From contig NZ_REEZ01000016.1 of assembly GCF_003990445.1 (NCBI RefSeq), positions 1-64,000 on the forward strand: a DNA stretch of 64,000 nt, read 5' to 3'. Shown piece by piece: positions 35,430 to 45,693 of this stretch. The notes below the pieces were generated by a model, which was given only the letters and a program-made list of their open reading frames with translations, was not told where the DNA came from and made no database searches. The DNA comes from Pararhodobacter zhoushanensis. GTDB lineage: Bacteria; Pseudomonadota; Alphaproteobacteria; Rhodobacterales; Rhodobacteraceae. The number at the start of each line of letters is the position of its first letter. Within the stretch, counting starts at the first letter, position 1. The translations under genes and the position numbers were made by a program.

Positions 35430-35755
35430 CGGCCGCCTCCGCCCATCTGCGGAGCGATCCTCAGCCGTGACCAACCGTCGCCCTGAACCTCCGGTGACGC
35501 CATGACGTCGAAGGCACGGGCACCGAGGCGGATCTCGTCACCCTTCGTCGCGCCCTGCACGTTCGCCTCACTGGTGGCGATCGTCGGCAGCGTCGTGTCG
35601 TGCCGGTAGTCGCCCAGCGCTGCATCCGCCGACGGCTCATCAAAGAGAACCGGGAAGGATCGCAGCAGAGCGCCATCGCGCCACAGCTGGGCGGTGGTCG
35701 CGAACTCGCCCACGTTCAGGAATTCGCCGAGATCCTCCCAGTCGAGCGCGGGCAT
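35426..35755 (-). CDS. Probable head-tail attachment protein
   Basis: A protein of 109 residues (MPALDWEDLGEFLNVGEFA start, RLGARAFDVMASPEV end). Small beta-rich proteins of this size at this place, between capsid and minor tail genes, are usually the lambda FII-like neck parts. Its start codon overlaps the stop of the interrupted gene upstream. Confidence 0.55.
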   Translation of the reverse strand: MPALDWEDLGEFLNVGEFATTAQLWRDGALLRSFPVLFDEPSADAALGDYRHDTTLPTIATSEANVQGATKGDEIRLGARAFDVMASPEVQGDGWSRLRIAPQMGGGGR

Positions 35756-36081
35756 TATTCGCCCGCGTCGCTGCCTGCGGCTGCGGCCTTCGCCTCATGC
35801 TCGCGAATTTCGGCGATCAGCGTCTCACGACCCTTGCGGCCGGTCTTGATGCCGTACTCGCTGGCAATGTCGCGCAGCTCGTCGTCTGTTCATTCCTCGA
35901 GCGCTGTGATGGACTCACCGTCCTCGAGCGTGACAGGCATGGTCGCCGTTGCCAGCTCCGCCTTGCCACGATGCAGCAGGTTGCGCGCGAGCGGGCCGTC
36001 GACCTCGACGGTTTCGCCCGGCCGAATGATGCGCCCCGCAATCCCGACGGCCGAGGTGATCTTGATCAGAATATTTGCCAT
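35755..36081 (-). pseudogene. Head-region gene interrupted by an in-frame TGA
   Basis: Codons from 36081 give 63 residues (MANILIKITSAVGIAG to SITALEE), then TGA at 35890-35892. The same frame stays open for 44 more residues (TDDELRDIASEYGIKTGRKG, ending AAAAGSDAGE) to a TAA that overlaps the next start. The second part reads as a natural SAP/Rho-N-like tail, so the TGA probably replaced TGG. It may be a nonsense mutation, a base-call error, or a readthrough site. Confidence 0.6.
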
Positions 36082-36130
36082 GTCCTCGTATCCTTTAGGG
36101 TGGACCAGGCCGCGAACGGCCCGGCCGATG

Positions 36131-36493
36131 TCACGGCATGGTGCGCGTCTTGCCGACCATCACGAGGCTCGCCGACACCGTTGGCGAGGTGCCACCGGCA
36201 GCGCGCGAAAGCCGGACGAACTGGCGCAGACCATCGGCGTCGATCTCGGCGGTCACGATGCCGGCGGCCTCGACGGTCAGCTGGTCGAAGGCGTGCGCCA
36301 CCTCCCAGCCGGTCGAGCCGTCGGCGCTGTGCTGCAATTCAAAATCCCAGGTGGGCGACGTGCCGCCGGGCTGGGTGTGCGACAGGATCAGCTTTGCGCG
36401 CCCGATGAACTCGGACACATCAACGGCGGATCCGTTGCCGGTGGCCGTGAGCGCAGCGACAGCGGCAATGGAGGCGATAGCGACTTTCGTCAT
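36131..36493 (-). CDS. Hypothetical head protein
   Basis: A protein of 120 residues, beta-rich, with a short hydrophobic start. It lies between the capsid gene and the neck genes. Capsid decoration proteins often sit here, but I do not recognise a family. Confidence 0.5.
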   Translation of the reverse strand: MTKVAIASIAAVAALTATGNGSAVDVSEFIGRAKLILSHTQPGGTSPTWDFELQHSADGSTGWEVAHAFDQLTVEAAGIVTAEIDADGLRQFVRLSRAAGGTSPTVSASLVMVGKTRTMP

Positions 36494-36550
36494 GGCGGTG
36501 CCCTTATGAAGAGAGAAGCGTCAGGGCCGCAGAACGCGGCCCCGCAAAGG

Positions 36551-38551
36551 TCACGAGGTCTTGCGACCGAGACAGAAGCTTTCGACCCGGCGGTAGGCCA
36601 TATCCACGTCCTGCATCATCACGATGCGAACGCGACCGCGGGCGCTGTGGGTGAACGGGTCGACGGTAATATCGAGACCGCCCCACATGCCAATCAGCAG
36701 GTCCGCCCAGTTGCCGAACATGATGTCGCCACCGTCGACCTGGTTGGTCGCCTCGGCGCCATAGCCGTTGACCGTGCCGCCGGGCTCCCAGATCACACCT
36801 GCGTCGGTGCCGGACGCGAATTTCGGGGTTGTCTTCATGTGGCCGCGCATGGTTGCGCTGAACACATAGGCCATCGAATCGACATCAGCGTTGTCGGCGG
36901 CAATCTTGGTCTCCATGCCAACAACCTCAGCATAGGTCGGCTGAGCTACCGTCGCGAAGTCTTGCGCATTGATGCCGGAAAGCTTCGTGACCCCCAGCGG
37001 CTGATGAGCGGAGCCCGAGCCATAGAAGCCGGCGTGATCGATCGCCAAGGCGAGCGCCGTCGCCAGGTCGCGACGCGCCAGCGCTTCGACGTCGAGCGAC
37101 GACTGCATCATCATCCGGCGAGTCAACTCGGTCATGCCGGCAACGGTTTTCGGTGCCAGCGAGAACTGACCGAATTCCATGGCGGACAGAATGGCCTCAT
37201 CATCTTCACCGAGCCAGTAACCGGTAGCACCGCCGGTCTGCCGCGGCACATCCATGGTGCCAACCAGGCCACCCATCGGCGTCCCAAGCTGCATCAGCAC
37301 GGCGCGGTTGCGCAGCATCTCGACGAAAGACTGCGACATCAGGGTATTGGAAATCAGATAGCCGCCGGTGTCCCCGGCGGCCGAGCCCGAGGTCGAGGTG
37401 CTGATCGCGCGCGTCAGGACGTCAGTCGGAACGAGGGTCCCTTTCGGTGCACGGTGCGCGTGCTGTTCGGCGGCGCGGGCGCATTCAAACTCAAACGCCG
37501 CGGCACGTTGCAGCGACTGGTCCGTCGGATTGGCCAGTGCCCGGATCAGGCGGAGGAACGAATAGTTCCGGGTCTCGCGTTCCGTCATGCCGATTTCAGC
37601 GGCGTTGCCATCGGTGATCTGCCCGCCACGCGACTGGTTCATGCGCTCGAGCAGTGCGGCGTTGAACTGCTCCACAGTGGAGCCGCGCTCGACATGCTCG
37701 CGCAGGAACGGGGCGTCAGCACCAAAGCGGGTGCCGATCTCGTTGAGCTGGCGCACGCGGCCGCGTTCGCGCTCGGCACCACGGGTCTCGGCACCGGTGT
37801 CGGGTTGGGCCGGTGCCTGCGGAGCAGCCGGCGCTGGCGCAGCGGCGCGCTCGAGGATCTCGACGGTGCCAGCGACATCGTTGCCGTCAGCGCCGACCTG
37901 GACGCGGCACAAGTTGCCCTGGGCGTCGCGGTATTCACGGTATTTCATCGCGGTGTCTCCCTGCGATTTCTGTTGATTGGCGGCGCCACTCTCGGCACGG
38001 GATCCGTCCAGCGATCGACCGACGCCCACCGTCGGATCGGCCGGAACAGACACGATGCTGATCTCGTAGGGTTCCCAGTCGGTGATCCGAACGAGGTCTG
38101 ACGCGCCCTTGCGCGTTTCGACCTCGATCTTGTGCACCAGGTAGCCGATCGAGATGTGTCGGCGGATGCCGTCCTGGACGTCGCGAAAAACCTCGTCAGC
38201 GTGAACGGATCGGCCGAAGCGAACCACCGCCCGGCCGATCTTGTCAGCATCGACGCGCACGCTCTCGACAACCCCGATCTGGTCGCGCCAGTCGTGATTC
38301 ATCAGAAGCGCAGCGCCGTTTTGCATCCGGTCGAGGCGTATCGCCTCGCTATCATGCACGAGCACCTCTTCACCGAACCACCGTTCAACCGGCGTCTCAC
38401 TTGAGAACGCCAGCTCAACGGTTCGAGCCTCGATGTCGATCTCGCGCACCGCGACCGCCGCGCGCCGCAGGGGCTGCCCGCCGTTCGCGTTGATCTGCTC
38501 GGGCGTCACCGCCCGTGTCAGGTATGCGCCGATGATCTCGGTTTTCCGCAT
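36551..38551 (-). CDS. Prohead protease fused to HK97-type major capsid protein
   Basis: A protein of 666 residues. Residues about 30-190 form an S78-type protease with the expected His (H86 in LLMNHDW) and Ser (S134 in RRHISIGY). A charged coil region (about 240-300) acts as a scaffold-like delta domain. Residues about 330-660 match the HK97 capsid fold. The protease would cut itself and the scaffold region away during head maturation. Separate genes are the more common form. Confidence 0.88.
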   Translation of the reverse strand: MRKTEIIGAYLTRAVTPEQINANGGQPLRRAAVAVREIDIEARTVELAFSSETPVERWFGEEVLVHDSEAIRLDRMQNGAALLMNHDWRDQIGVVESVRVDADKIGRAVVRFGRSVHADEVFRDVQDGIRRHISIGYLVHKIEVETRKGASDLVRITDWEPYEISIVSVPADPTVGVGRSLDGSRAESGAANQQKSQGDTAMKYREYRDAQGNLCRVQVGADGNDVAGTVEILERAAAPAPAAPQAPAQPDTGAETRGAERERGRVRQLNEIGTRFGADAPFLREHVERGSTVEQFNAALLERMNQSRGGQITDGNAAEIGMTERETRNYSFLRLIRALANPTDQSLQRAAAFEFECARAAEQHAHRAPKGTLVPTDVLTRAISTSTSGSAAGDTGGYLISNTLMSQSFVEMLRNRAVLMQLGTPMGGLVGTMDVPRQTGGATGYWLGEDDEAILSAMEFGQFSLAPKTVAGMTELTRRMMMQSSLDVEALARRDLATALALAIDHAGFYGSGSAHQPLGVTKLSGINAQDFATVAQPTYAEVVGMETKIAADNADVDSMAYVFSATMRGHMKTTPKFASGTDAGVIWEPGGTVNGYGAEATNQVDGGDIMFGNWADLLIGMWGGLDITVDPFTHSARGRVRIVMMQDVDMAYRRVESFCLGRKTS

Positions 38552-38601
38552 CTGGTCCCTCGCTTTCGCCGGACCATTTTCAGTCAGCGCAGCGGCTGGT
38601 T

Positions 38602-38611
38602 CCTCTGGCGG
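38602..38611 (-). repeat. Repeated motif CCGCCAGAGG, copy upstream of the capsid gene
   Basis: The minus strand reads GGGCAAACCGCCAGAGGAAC, the same 20 bases as the copy upstream of the sheath gene. It lies 51 bases before the capsid start. Confidence 0.55.
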
Positions 38612-38663
38612 TTTGCCCGCTGTTGCGATTGCCGAGACTCATTGAGCCGATGAAGCGTGTCGC

Positions 38664-38875
38664 TTAGATCTCAGGGTCTGGCACGAGCTGCAGCCTCTGC
38701 CCGTCAAGGATTGCCGCGGCTTTCCAAGCGGTCTCCATCGGCACGGTGACGGAAAAGTCGCTCATACTTTGCGCGGCAGCAATGGCGCAGCCCTCGGTGT
38801 TGCCCGGCGCCTCGCCCCAGTTCACCTGCGACATGGCATCGCCAGCCGCCAGAAGCCACCTGATAGTTTCCAGTT
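38664..38875 (-). pseudogene. Truncated second copy of the 133-residue head-operon gene
   Basis: The last 70 or so codons match the gene at 46123-46524 by eye at about 80 per cent of bases (AAGDAM-QVNWG, IAAAQSMS-FSV, then VPDP-I and stop). Homology breaks near 38875, where an 8-base change disturbs the frame (AACTG repeated). The front half is missing, and the restriction cassette begins beyond it. Confidence 0.75.
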
Positions 38876-39051
38876 ACTCAGTTCCGCAGTAAGTGGCTCC
38901 CTTATCGCATCGTCGGAATGGACGGGAAGCGGAAGTTCGCTGCGGACGCAAACGGACTAAGGCTTCACCCGAAACCGGACGTTCGAGTCGCACCTGCATA
39001 GATAACCATAGTTGGTATACAGTGGTTCGTGACCACCGATCATCGACACCC
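38876..39051. other. Left junction of the restriction cassette
   Basis: No gene. Similarity to the second gene copy fades here, and a GC-rich stretch around 38930-38990 (TTCGCTGCGGACGC) resembles degenerate intergenic sequence elsewhere. No inverted terminal repeats or transposase gene are seen. Confidence 0.45.
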
Positions 39052-42000
39052 CTAGATTTTTCCGCCAACGCCCTTGAACTTTTCAACGAACGCAGAGATG
39101 CGTTGGAACACATCTCTTTTTTTGGTCAGGTATTGTGGATTGAGCGGACTCATTTTTGGAAGGATCGAGTTCAACTCCGTGCCGTTTTCGCTCGCATATT
39201 CGCGCTTGATCGACGTCGCGATGTAGCGCTTGGCGGCATCCGCGTTCAATTTTTCATCGGTTATCAGTTCTTCCGCTTCCCGGCGTTGTTCGGCTTGTGC
39301 GAAGGCAAAAAACGCCTCAATCACCCCGGCCTTGTCCCCCAGTTCGTCAAGGTTTGTCTGATTGATGAAATCGACGATGAGGCTTTCTTTCGCGCGGTTG
39401 CCAATACTGGCGCGGATGACACGGCGAACTTCGCCAACGAGCTCTGACTTGCTCTTCGTTTTTTTGTTGTGCTCGAAGATTCGCTCAAGGATGTAATCCA
39501 GATTGATTTCCTGGGACTTCAAGAGGTCGACCTCAAAGACGACATCATCCCAGTCGATCGTTGACTCAACCTGCTCGGCGCTCGTCTTTTCACGGCGAAG
39601 CCAATCCCGGATGTCATTGTAGATCGAACGGTAGTCCTGGACCTTTCGGTCAGCAGGCATCTCGATGCTCTTGAGCCCGTCAACGTCATCATCACTCAAA
39701 TGATGCCGCTCCTTGAACGCTCTCACCGCTTCGGCGTCACTCTCGTCAATCTCCTGAAGCTCTCTTAGGCTGGAGAACTCATCATAATTCTGAAGGGTAT
39801 TCTCAACGCGGAGATACTCGCCGAACAGCTTCGCAAAGGCCTTCTTGTCCGCTTCCTTTTCGATGGCGGCGGGGTTCGGGAAACGCTCTTCCAGCTCACG
39901 GACGACATCGACAAAGCCTCGCCGCGCCTCGCCTGTCGTCTGGTCCGTAAAACCTTCCATGTATTCTGAGTAACTCTTCTCCAGAACGACGTTCTTGGTA
40001 TTGGCGTTGCCGAAGAGTGTGATCGCCTTGACGGTCGCCTCTTCCAGGTCGCGGAAGGTAACGATGTTGCCGAAAGACTTGGTCGCATCATAAATGCGGT
40101 TGGTGCGGGAGTAGGCTTGTATAAGGCCGTGAAAACGCAGGTTCTTGTCCACGAACAGCGTGTTCAGAGTCGGCGCGTCAAAGCCGGTCAGGAACATGCC
40201 AACCACAATGAGCAAGTCGACTTCCTTGGACTTCACCCGTTTCGCCAGATCCCGGTAATAATTCTGGAAGCCTTTGCTATCGACGCTGAAATTCGTTCGG
40301 AAATAGGCGTTGTAGTCCGCGATGGCGACGTTCAGGAATTCCTTGGCGCTGCTGTTCAGCGCCGAAACCTCAAAACTCTCGTCAGGAATGTCGCCAATCG
40401 CATCCTGTTCTTCGTTGGCCGCGAATGAAAAGATGGTCGCGATCTTCAAGGGCTTGTCGCTACCGTCCTGCAGCGTATTCAGCTTTTCATAATAGAGCTT
40501 GGCTGCATCAACGCTGCTCACCGCGAACATGGCGTTGAAGCCCTTATTGTCTCCATAGAGACGATGCGTCTTGCGGCGGAAGTTTTCGAGAATGTACTGG
40601 GAAATCTCGGCGATCCGTTCGGGGTGCTGAAGAGCTTGCCGGTTTTCGGCGGCGGTCAGCTTCTTTTCGTCCTGTTCGGTTTCGATCGCTTTGAACTGCG
40701 GGCGCACATCGTTGTAATCGACCTTGAACTTCAGCACCTTCTCGTCGCGGATCGCGTCGGTGATCACATAAGAATGAAGTTCGCTTCCGAATACGCTGGC
40801 CGTCGTCTCCGCACCCGAAGCATTTTCCGGAAAGATCGGTGTGCCGGTGAAGCCGAACTGGCAGAACTGCTTGAACTTCCGATTGAGGTTCTTCTGTGCC
40901 TCACCAAACTGGCTGCGATGGCACTCGTCGAAAATGAAGACGACGCGCTGGGTGTAGACCGGCAGGTCGCCCTCGCTCTTCATCAAATTGTTGAGCTTCT
41001 GGATGGTCGTGACGATGATCCTGTTGTCGTCCTTGGAGAGGTTCTGCTTCAACCCGGCTGTACTGTCCGATCCATTGACGCTGTCTGGCGAGAAGCGCTG
41101 ATACTCCTTCATCGTTTGGAAATCGAGGTCCTTGCGGTCGACCACGAAAAAGACCTTGTCGATGAAATCGAGTTCAGTGGCGAGGCGGGCCGCCTTGAAG
41201 CTGGTCAGCGTCTTGCCTGAGCCCGTAGTGTGCCAGACATATCCGCCGCTTTCCGGCTTTCTAAGCGTCTTGCCTTCGAACGAGCTTCTGATCTTTCGTA
41301 AGATTCGTTCCGTCGCCGCGATCTGATAGGGGCGCATCACCAGCAGCGTGTCGCTGACATCAAAGACGGAATAATCGAGCAACACCTTCAACAGTGTGCG
41401 CTTCTCGAAGAAGGTCGCCGTAAAATCCTTTAGGTCCCGGATCAGGCTGTTATCCGCCTGCGCCCAGTTCATCGTGAAGTCGAAACTGTTCTTGTCGCGC
41501 TTGGTCGTATTGGCGAAGTAGCGCGTATCCGTGCCGTTCGAGATCACGAAGATCTGGAGGTACTTGAAGAGCGAACTGTCCGAGTTGAAGCTCTCCTTGC
41601 TATAACGGTGGATCTGGTTGAACGCCTCCCGAATGGCGACGCCGCGCTTTTTCAGCTCGACCTGCACCAGCGGCAGCCCGTTCACAAGGATGGTCACATC
41701 GTAGCGGTTCGCGTGGGTTCCTGCCTGCTCGAACTGCTTGATGACCTGTATCTTGTTGCGGCAGACTTGACGCTTATCGACGAGATAGATGTTCTGAATC
41801 CTGCCGTCATCGAAGACGAAATCGAAGATGTAGTCGTCATGGAGTTTGCGGGCTTTGTCCGTCACGCTGTCGCTGGGCTTGTCCAAATAGGTTTCGACGA
41901 AGCGCGCCCACTCCTTATCGGTAAACTGAACATCATTGAGCGCCTGCAGCTGCACGCGCACATTGGCCAGCATGGCGTCTGTTGATTTCAGGTCAGGCAG

Positions 42001-42153
42001 ATGCTCATAGCCCTGATTGCGCAGGTCCTGAACAAGCTCGCGCTCCAGGTCGCCCTCAGACTGATAGCTGTCAGCCGCCTCCCAGGCGCGCACGTACTTG
42101 TCCAGAACGATAAAGCGATTGGTCTCGGCGATCGGGGTCGTCTGCTCAGGCAT
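39052..42153 (-). CDS. hsdR: Type I restriction endonuclease subunit R (type IC, EcoR124-like)
   Basis: A protein of 1033 residues, full length. The nuclease site is D152, E166, K168 (VELKK), almost the numbering of EcoR124I. The helicase has motif I HTTGSGKT at 308-315 and motif II FDECH near residue 405. It translocates DNA and cuts far from unmodified sites when bound to the methylase core. Its ATG overlaps the anticodon nuclease stop by eight bases. It is last in the four-gene operon. Confidence 0.93.
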   Translation of the reverse strand: MPEQTTPIAETNRFIVLDKYVRAWEAADSYQSEGDLERELVQDLRNQGYEHLPDLKSTDAMLANVRVQLQALNDVQFTDKEWARFVETYLDKPSDSVTDKARKLHDDYIFDFVFDDGRIQNIYLVDKRQVCRNKIQVIKQFEQAGTHANRYDVTILVNGLPLVQVELKKRGVAIREAFNQIHRYSKESFNSDSSLFKYLQIFVISNGTDTRYFANTTKRDKNSFDFTMNWAQADNSLIRDLKDFTATFFEKRTLLKVLLDYSVFDVSDTLLVMRPYQIAATERILRKIRSSFEGKTLRKPESGGYVWHTTGSGKTLTSFKAARLATELDFIDKVFFVVDRKDLDFQTMKEYQRFSPDSVNGSDSTAGLKQNLSKDDNRIIVTTIQKLNNLMKSEGDLPVYTQRVVFIFDECHRSQFGEAQKNLNRKFKQFCQFGFTGTPIFPENASGAETTASVFGSELHSYVITDAIRDEKVLKFKVDYNDVRPQFKAIETEQDEKKLTAAENRQALQHPERIAEISQYILENFRRKTHRLYGDNKGFNAMFAVSSVDAAKLYYEKLNTLQDGSDKPLKIATIFSFAANEEQDAIGDIPDESFEVSALNSSAKEFLNVAIADYNAYFRTNFSVDSKGFQNYYRDLAKRVKSKEVDLLIVVGMFLTGFDAPTLNTLFVDKNLRFHGLIQAYSRTNRIYDATKSFGNIVTFRDLEEATVKAITLFGNANTKNVVLEKSYSEYMEGFTDQTTGEARRGFVDVVRELEERFPNPAAIEKEADKKAFAKLFGEYLRVENTLQNYDEFSSLRELQEIDESDAEAVRAFKERHHLSDDDVDGLKSIEMPADRKVQDYRSIYNDIRDWLRREKTSAEQVESTIDWDDVVFEVDLLKSQEINLDYILERIFEHNKKTKSKSELVGEVRRVIRASIGNRAKESLIVDFINQTNLDELGDKAGVIEAFFAFAQAEQRREAEELITDEKLNADAAKRYIATSIKREYASENGTELNSILPKMSPLNPQYLTKKRDVFQRISAFVEKFKGVGGKI

Positions 42154-43306
42154 TCGGGGCCTCCTCCTGCCAATAGCTGTAATTGTTGCGCAAATGCTCC
42201 AGCAGGAGCTTCACCGTCTGCTTTTCCTGCGGCGACGGCTCGGCAATGGCCTCGCTAGAGAGCGTACTATGGCTCGTAAACTGAATGATGCGGTTCAGGT
42301 AAAGTTGCTGGTCGCCCGGCAGCAACTCTGACCATCGCGGATAGCCCAGAAAGTTCGATGTCTTTTCATAGAGATTGCGCAGCAGTGTGAAATGATAGCG
42401 CTCGATCTTGTCCGCCGCGATTGCCTCCTCCAGCGTCCGCTTGAGGTAAAGGTGATACGAAAAGCTCTGGTTGGAATCGCCATTCTTCGCGTCTAGCTCA
42501 AAGGTTCCATCCTCCAGCCTTTTCAGCATGTAGCAGGTTTTTTTCCCCAACTCATTGAACAGCACGTTAAAGAACAGCGGGCTGTGGGTCGTGATGATGA
42601 ACTTCAGGCCGTTCACGCTTTCACTTCTCTTGATGAGGTCGGCGACATCGACGGCAAGCTGAATGAGATGGTTCTCGTCGAGCGAGCTAACCGGGTCATC
42701 GATGAATATGTATTCGAGATCGTTGAACTGATCCGTCTCGCGCTCATCGACTTCGGCGACATTGCGGGTGCTGATGACCTGATCCAGCAGGCAATAAAAA
42801 ATGCTCCAGATGAAGTTGCTTTCTTCACCCTTCGATATTTTGAGACGTTCTGGGTTGGTCGCCGGATCTTGCCCCAGTGTGAAGATCACTTCGGAAAATG
42901 CCGGGACGGCAATCTCTTTGTTGTCCTTGTCCCTGGTTTTGTATTCCTCATTGAAGCGGGGCGTAAGGTTCTGCTGGGTGTAACGCTGAAACACGGTAAT
43001 CACATTGAGGTCGAGCCCAAGATCTTCGAAGGCGGACCTGGTGAACGCATTCGGCTGAATGCAAAGCTTCCGCTCGGTATCGCCGGTCAGATCATTGTCC
43101 CAGTAAAAGAGGTCTTCGGTGAAGGCGTTGTAGTAGAGCACCTTAGGGCGATAATCGTCGTCCCGTTCTTCGGTCTTCGGGTCGATTAGCTCTCTGAATG
43201 CGCGGGAGAGACGGGTCTTTCCAGACGCATTGAACGCGTAAATCAGCTGCACCTTTTTATCGGCGTCCCGCAGCAACTGCGCGATCTCGGTCAGCGTGTG
43301 TCCCAT
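42146..43306 (-). CDS. prrC: PrrC-type tRNA anticodon nuclease
   Basis: A protein of 386 residues (E. coli PrrC has 396). An ABC-type ATPase covers about 18-260: Walker A AFNASGKT, signature LSKGEESNF, Walker [13 protein letters not shown], and the His switch TTHSPLF. The C-terminus keeps R310, E314 and H346, the same spacing as the PrrC catalytic residues R320, E324 and H356, plus a [12 protein letters not shown] box linked to substrate choice. PrrC cuts tRNA-Lys in the anticodon loop once a phage blocks the restriction enzyme that masks it. Its place between the S-carrying gene and hsdR is that of the E. coli prr locus. Confidence 0.93.
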   Translation of the reverse strand: MGHTLTEIAQLLRDADKKVQLIYAFNASGKTRLSRAFRELIDPKTEERDDDYRPKVLYYNAFTEDLFYWDNDLTGDTERKLCIQPNAFTRSAFEDLGLDLNVITVFQRYTQQNLTPRFNEEYKTRDKDNKEIAVPAFSEVIFTLGQDPATNPERLKISKGEESNFIWSIFYCLLDQVISTRNVAEVDERETDQFNDLEYIFIDDPVSSLDENHLIQLAVDVADLIKRSESVNGLKFIITTHSPLFFNVLFNELGKKTCYMLKRLEDGTFELDAKNGDSNQSFSYHLYLKRTLEEAIAADKIERYHFTLLRNLYEKTSNFLGYPRWSELLPGDQQLYLNRIIQFTSHSTLSSEAIAEPSPQEKQTVKLLLEHLRNNYSYWQEEAPNA

Positions 43307-45478
43307 TTAAGTCGCCATGTCATCAGGTTTGGGGAAGCTTAGGAGCAGATCGCGGTAGTGGGTGTACTGTTTTTTGCGGGCACTAAGCTCGGCACTAAGC
43401 TCGGCGGCAAGCGCGGCGAAGCTGTCGAGTATCCGAACAATCTCCCCCTGTATCGCCAACGACTTCTCTGGATCACTGGGGCATGGGATGGGGACGGTGA
43501 TCTGAACCAAATTCCCTTTCGTCAGCTTTGCCCGCCCTTTGCTCGACAAGAAGGGAAGGAAGTTGGTCGTCGTCAAACAGTGGAAAAGGAACCGCGTATC
43601 GACCGCGTCCGTTCCTCGCACAACATGAACATGGTTGTTGGCCCAGAATTTACCGGAGACATATTGGATTGAGTAGTTCTCGAGACTTGCTGAACCGTCC
43701 TCAGCGATGAGGACGTATTCGCCGTTGTGGGTGTGGCCATCGACGTAATCCTGAATGTTGTTAGCGCCGTAGTAGGGGATATCTCCAGCTGCACGCAATG
43801 ATGCTTTGACCGGCCTGCGGGCAGTATTGGCAAGCTCGAAATAGTTGTCATCACCGAGCGGCACCCACGCCACCTCAGCCCCATTCAGCAGCTTATCCAG
43901 AAAACCCGCCGCACTCATGGACTGAGCCTCGTTGGCGTCAATCTCCACAATGATGGCGTCGATATTAGTGCGTAGCTGATCGATCTTCTCAACCTTGGCT
44001 TTGATCTCCTCATTCAGCTCACCAATGTTGACGATCTCGCGCGTATCACGCGGCTCGACATAGGAGCTGACCGAGAGGTTGTAGCCCCGCTCCACGACGG
44101 TCTCATACGGGACCGAGGCGGCGACATGGTCGACGTCTTGCTTGCTATCAAAAATCTCCATCACCCGCCCGATGTGTTCGTCCGTCATCAGATTGGTGTT
44201 GGTGGCCTTTTTGAAAAACTCCTCTCCCGTAGCGTCGATGAATTGGATGGCCGTGTCGGTCTTGTTCTTCGCGAGGACCAGGATCGTCACCGCGATGGTC
44301 GTTCCGTAGAAAAGGTTGGAGGCGAGCGCAATCACCGTCTCGACATAGTTGTTGTCGACCAGATACTGCCGGATCTTCTTCTCCGCGCCGTCGCGATAGA
44401 AGATCCCCGGAAAGCAGACAATCGCCGCGCGACCCTTGGCTGACAGGTAACTCAGGGCATGGAGTACAAAGGCAAAATCCGCCTTTGATTTGGGCGCCAG
44501 CACGCCAGCGGGCGCGAAGCGGTCATCATTGATCAGCGTCGGGTCATCCGAACCGATCCATTTCACCGAATATGGCGGATTGGAGACGATGGCATCAAAG
44601 GGCTTGTCGTCCTGAAAGTGGGGCTGGGTGAGCGTGTCACCGCGCTGGATATTGAACTTGTCGTAATTGATGTTGTGCAGGAACATGTTCATGCGGGCAA
44701 GGTTGTAGGTCGTGTGGTTGATCTCCTGCCCGAAAAAGCCCTCTTCGATGATGTGTGCGTCGAAGTGCTTCTTGGCTTGCAGCAGCAGGGAACCGGAGCC
44801 GCAGGCCGGGTCGTAAATCTTGTTGACTTTTTCCTGCCCATGCATGGCGAGCTGCGCAATGAGCTTCGAGACATGTTGTGGGGTAAAAAATTCCCCGCCG
44901 GACTTGCCCGCATTGGCGGCGTAGTTCGAGATCAGGAATTCATAGGCATCGCCGAACAGATCAATCTGACTGTTGTGGAAGTCTCCGAAATCCAGCTCCG
45001 CAACGCGCTTCAACACTTTTGCCAAGCGGCTATTCTTTTCCGTGACTGTGTTGCCCAGGCGCGTGCTGGTCGTGTCAAAGTCGGCGAACAGGCCCTTGAT
45101 GTCCAGCTCAGAGGGGTAGCCATTGGCGGAGGATTCGATCGCCGCAAAAACCTGAGCGAGATCGGTGTTGAGGCTATCATTGGTGTTAGCGTTCTTCGCG
45201 ACATTGGCGAACAGCTGGCTGGGATAGATGAAATAGCCCTTGGTCTTGATGGCGTCGTCCTTGATGTCATCGGTGACGACATTGTCGGGAAGACCAGCGT
45301 AGTTGATGCTCTCGTCATCCGCCGCGATGTAAGCAGCGAAATTCTCGCTGATAAAGCGGTAAAAGAGCGTGCCGAGGACATATTGTTTGAAGTCCCAGCC
45401 ATCGACTGAGCCGCGCACATCGTTCGCAATGTCCCAGATTTTCCGTTGTAGCGCCGCACGTTGTTCCTGGCCGGTCAT
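43307..45478 (-). CDS. Type I methyltransferase HsdM fused to a single-TRD HsdS
   Basis: A protein of 723 residues. HsdM part: helical start (1-150), SAM motif DPACGSGS at 223-230, catalytic NPPY at 300-303. From residue 521 ([16 protein letters not shown], like an HsdS start whose ATG at 43918 survives) follow one target domain (about 537-675), the conserved helix with two AEL repeats (689-700), [12 protein letters not shown], and a SFPKP end as in full-length EcoR124 HsdS. The second target domain is absent. Two chains could pair to read a palindromic split site. Confidence 0.9.
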   Translation of the reverse strand: MTGQEQRAALQRKIWDIANDVRGSVDGWDFKQYVLGTLFYRFISENFAAYIAADDESINYAGLPDNVVTDDIKDDAIKTKGYFIYPSQLFANVAKNANTNDSLNTDLAQVFAAIESSANGYPSELDIKGLFADFDTTSTRLGNTVTEKNSRLAKVLKRVAELDFGDFHNSQIDLFGDAYEFLISNYAANAGKSGGEFFTPQHVSKLIAQLAMHGQEKVNKIYDPACGSGSLLLQAKKHFDAHIIEEGFFGQEINHTTYNLARMNMFLHNINYDKFNIQRGDTLTQPHFQDDKPFDAIVSNPPYSVKWIGSDDPTLINDDRFAPAGVLAPKSKADFAFVLHALSYLSAKGRAAIVCFPGIFYRDGAEKKIRQYLVDNNYVETVIALASNLFYGTTIAVTILVLAKNKTDTAIQFIDATGEEFFKKATNTNLMTDEHIGRVMEIFDSKQDVDHVAASVPYETVVERGYNLSVSSYVEPRDTREIVNIGELNEEIKAKVEKIDQLRTNIDAIIVEIDANEAQSMSAAGFLDKLLNGAEVAWVPLGDDNYFELANTARRPVKASLRAAGDIPYYGANNIQDYVDGHTHNGEYVLIAEDGSASLENYSIQYVSGKFWANNHVHVVRGTDAVDTRFLFHCLTTTNFLPFLSSKGRAKLTKGNLVQITVPIPCPSDPEKSLAIQGEIVRILDSFAALAAELSAELSARKKQYTHYRDLLLSFPKPDDMAT
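43380..43415 (-). repeat. Tandem 12-bp repeats in the HsdS spacer helix
   Basis: GCACTAAGCTCG occurs twice in perfect tandem (43380-43391 and 43392-43403), followed by a weaker third unit (43404-43415). It encodes the AELS/AELA repeats. In EcoR124 gain or loss of a TAEL repeat at the same place changes the spacer of the target site. Confidence 0.8.
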
Positions 45479-45693
45479 CTCTCTTTGTCCTTCTTCGGAC
45501 TGGCTTCACGCTCGATCCAGTCCTCAATATCCACGCGCCGAAACCGCCAAGTGCCGCCAACCTTGAAGCCGGGCAACTTGCTTTCGGCCGCAAGGCGGTA
45601 GGCGGTTTTCTTGTTGATCCTGAGATAGTCGGCGACTTCATCAATGGTCATGATGTCAGCTGCCATGCGAAGCACTTTCCGAAAATCATCCAT
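45475..45693 (-). CDS. Excisionase/AlpA-type helix-turn-helix protein
   Basis: A protein of 72 residues with the HTH_17 pattern ([20 protein letters not shown], then [20 protein letters not shown]). It is the first gene of the restriction operon and overlaps the hsdM-hsdS start by four bases. It probably controls the operon, like the short HTH proteins often found before type I loci. Confidence 0.8.
   Translation of the reverse strand: MDDFRKVLRMAADIMTIDEVADYLRINKKTAYRLAAESKLPGFKVGGTWRFRRVDIEDWIEREASPKKDKER

Noticed and set aside
35600-38101. 833-codon plus-strand frame across the capsid region
   Set aside because: Spans several real leftward genes and has no recognisable domain.
38874-39113. 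Small minus-strand frame at the cassette junction as a gene
   Set aside because: It overlaps the hsdR end and the decayed gene copy; no start signal or family likeness.
45475-45693. HTH protein as the phage excisionase
   Set aside because: It is 15 kb from the integrase and translationally coupled to the restriction genes, so a role in that operon is more likely.
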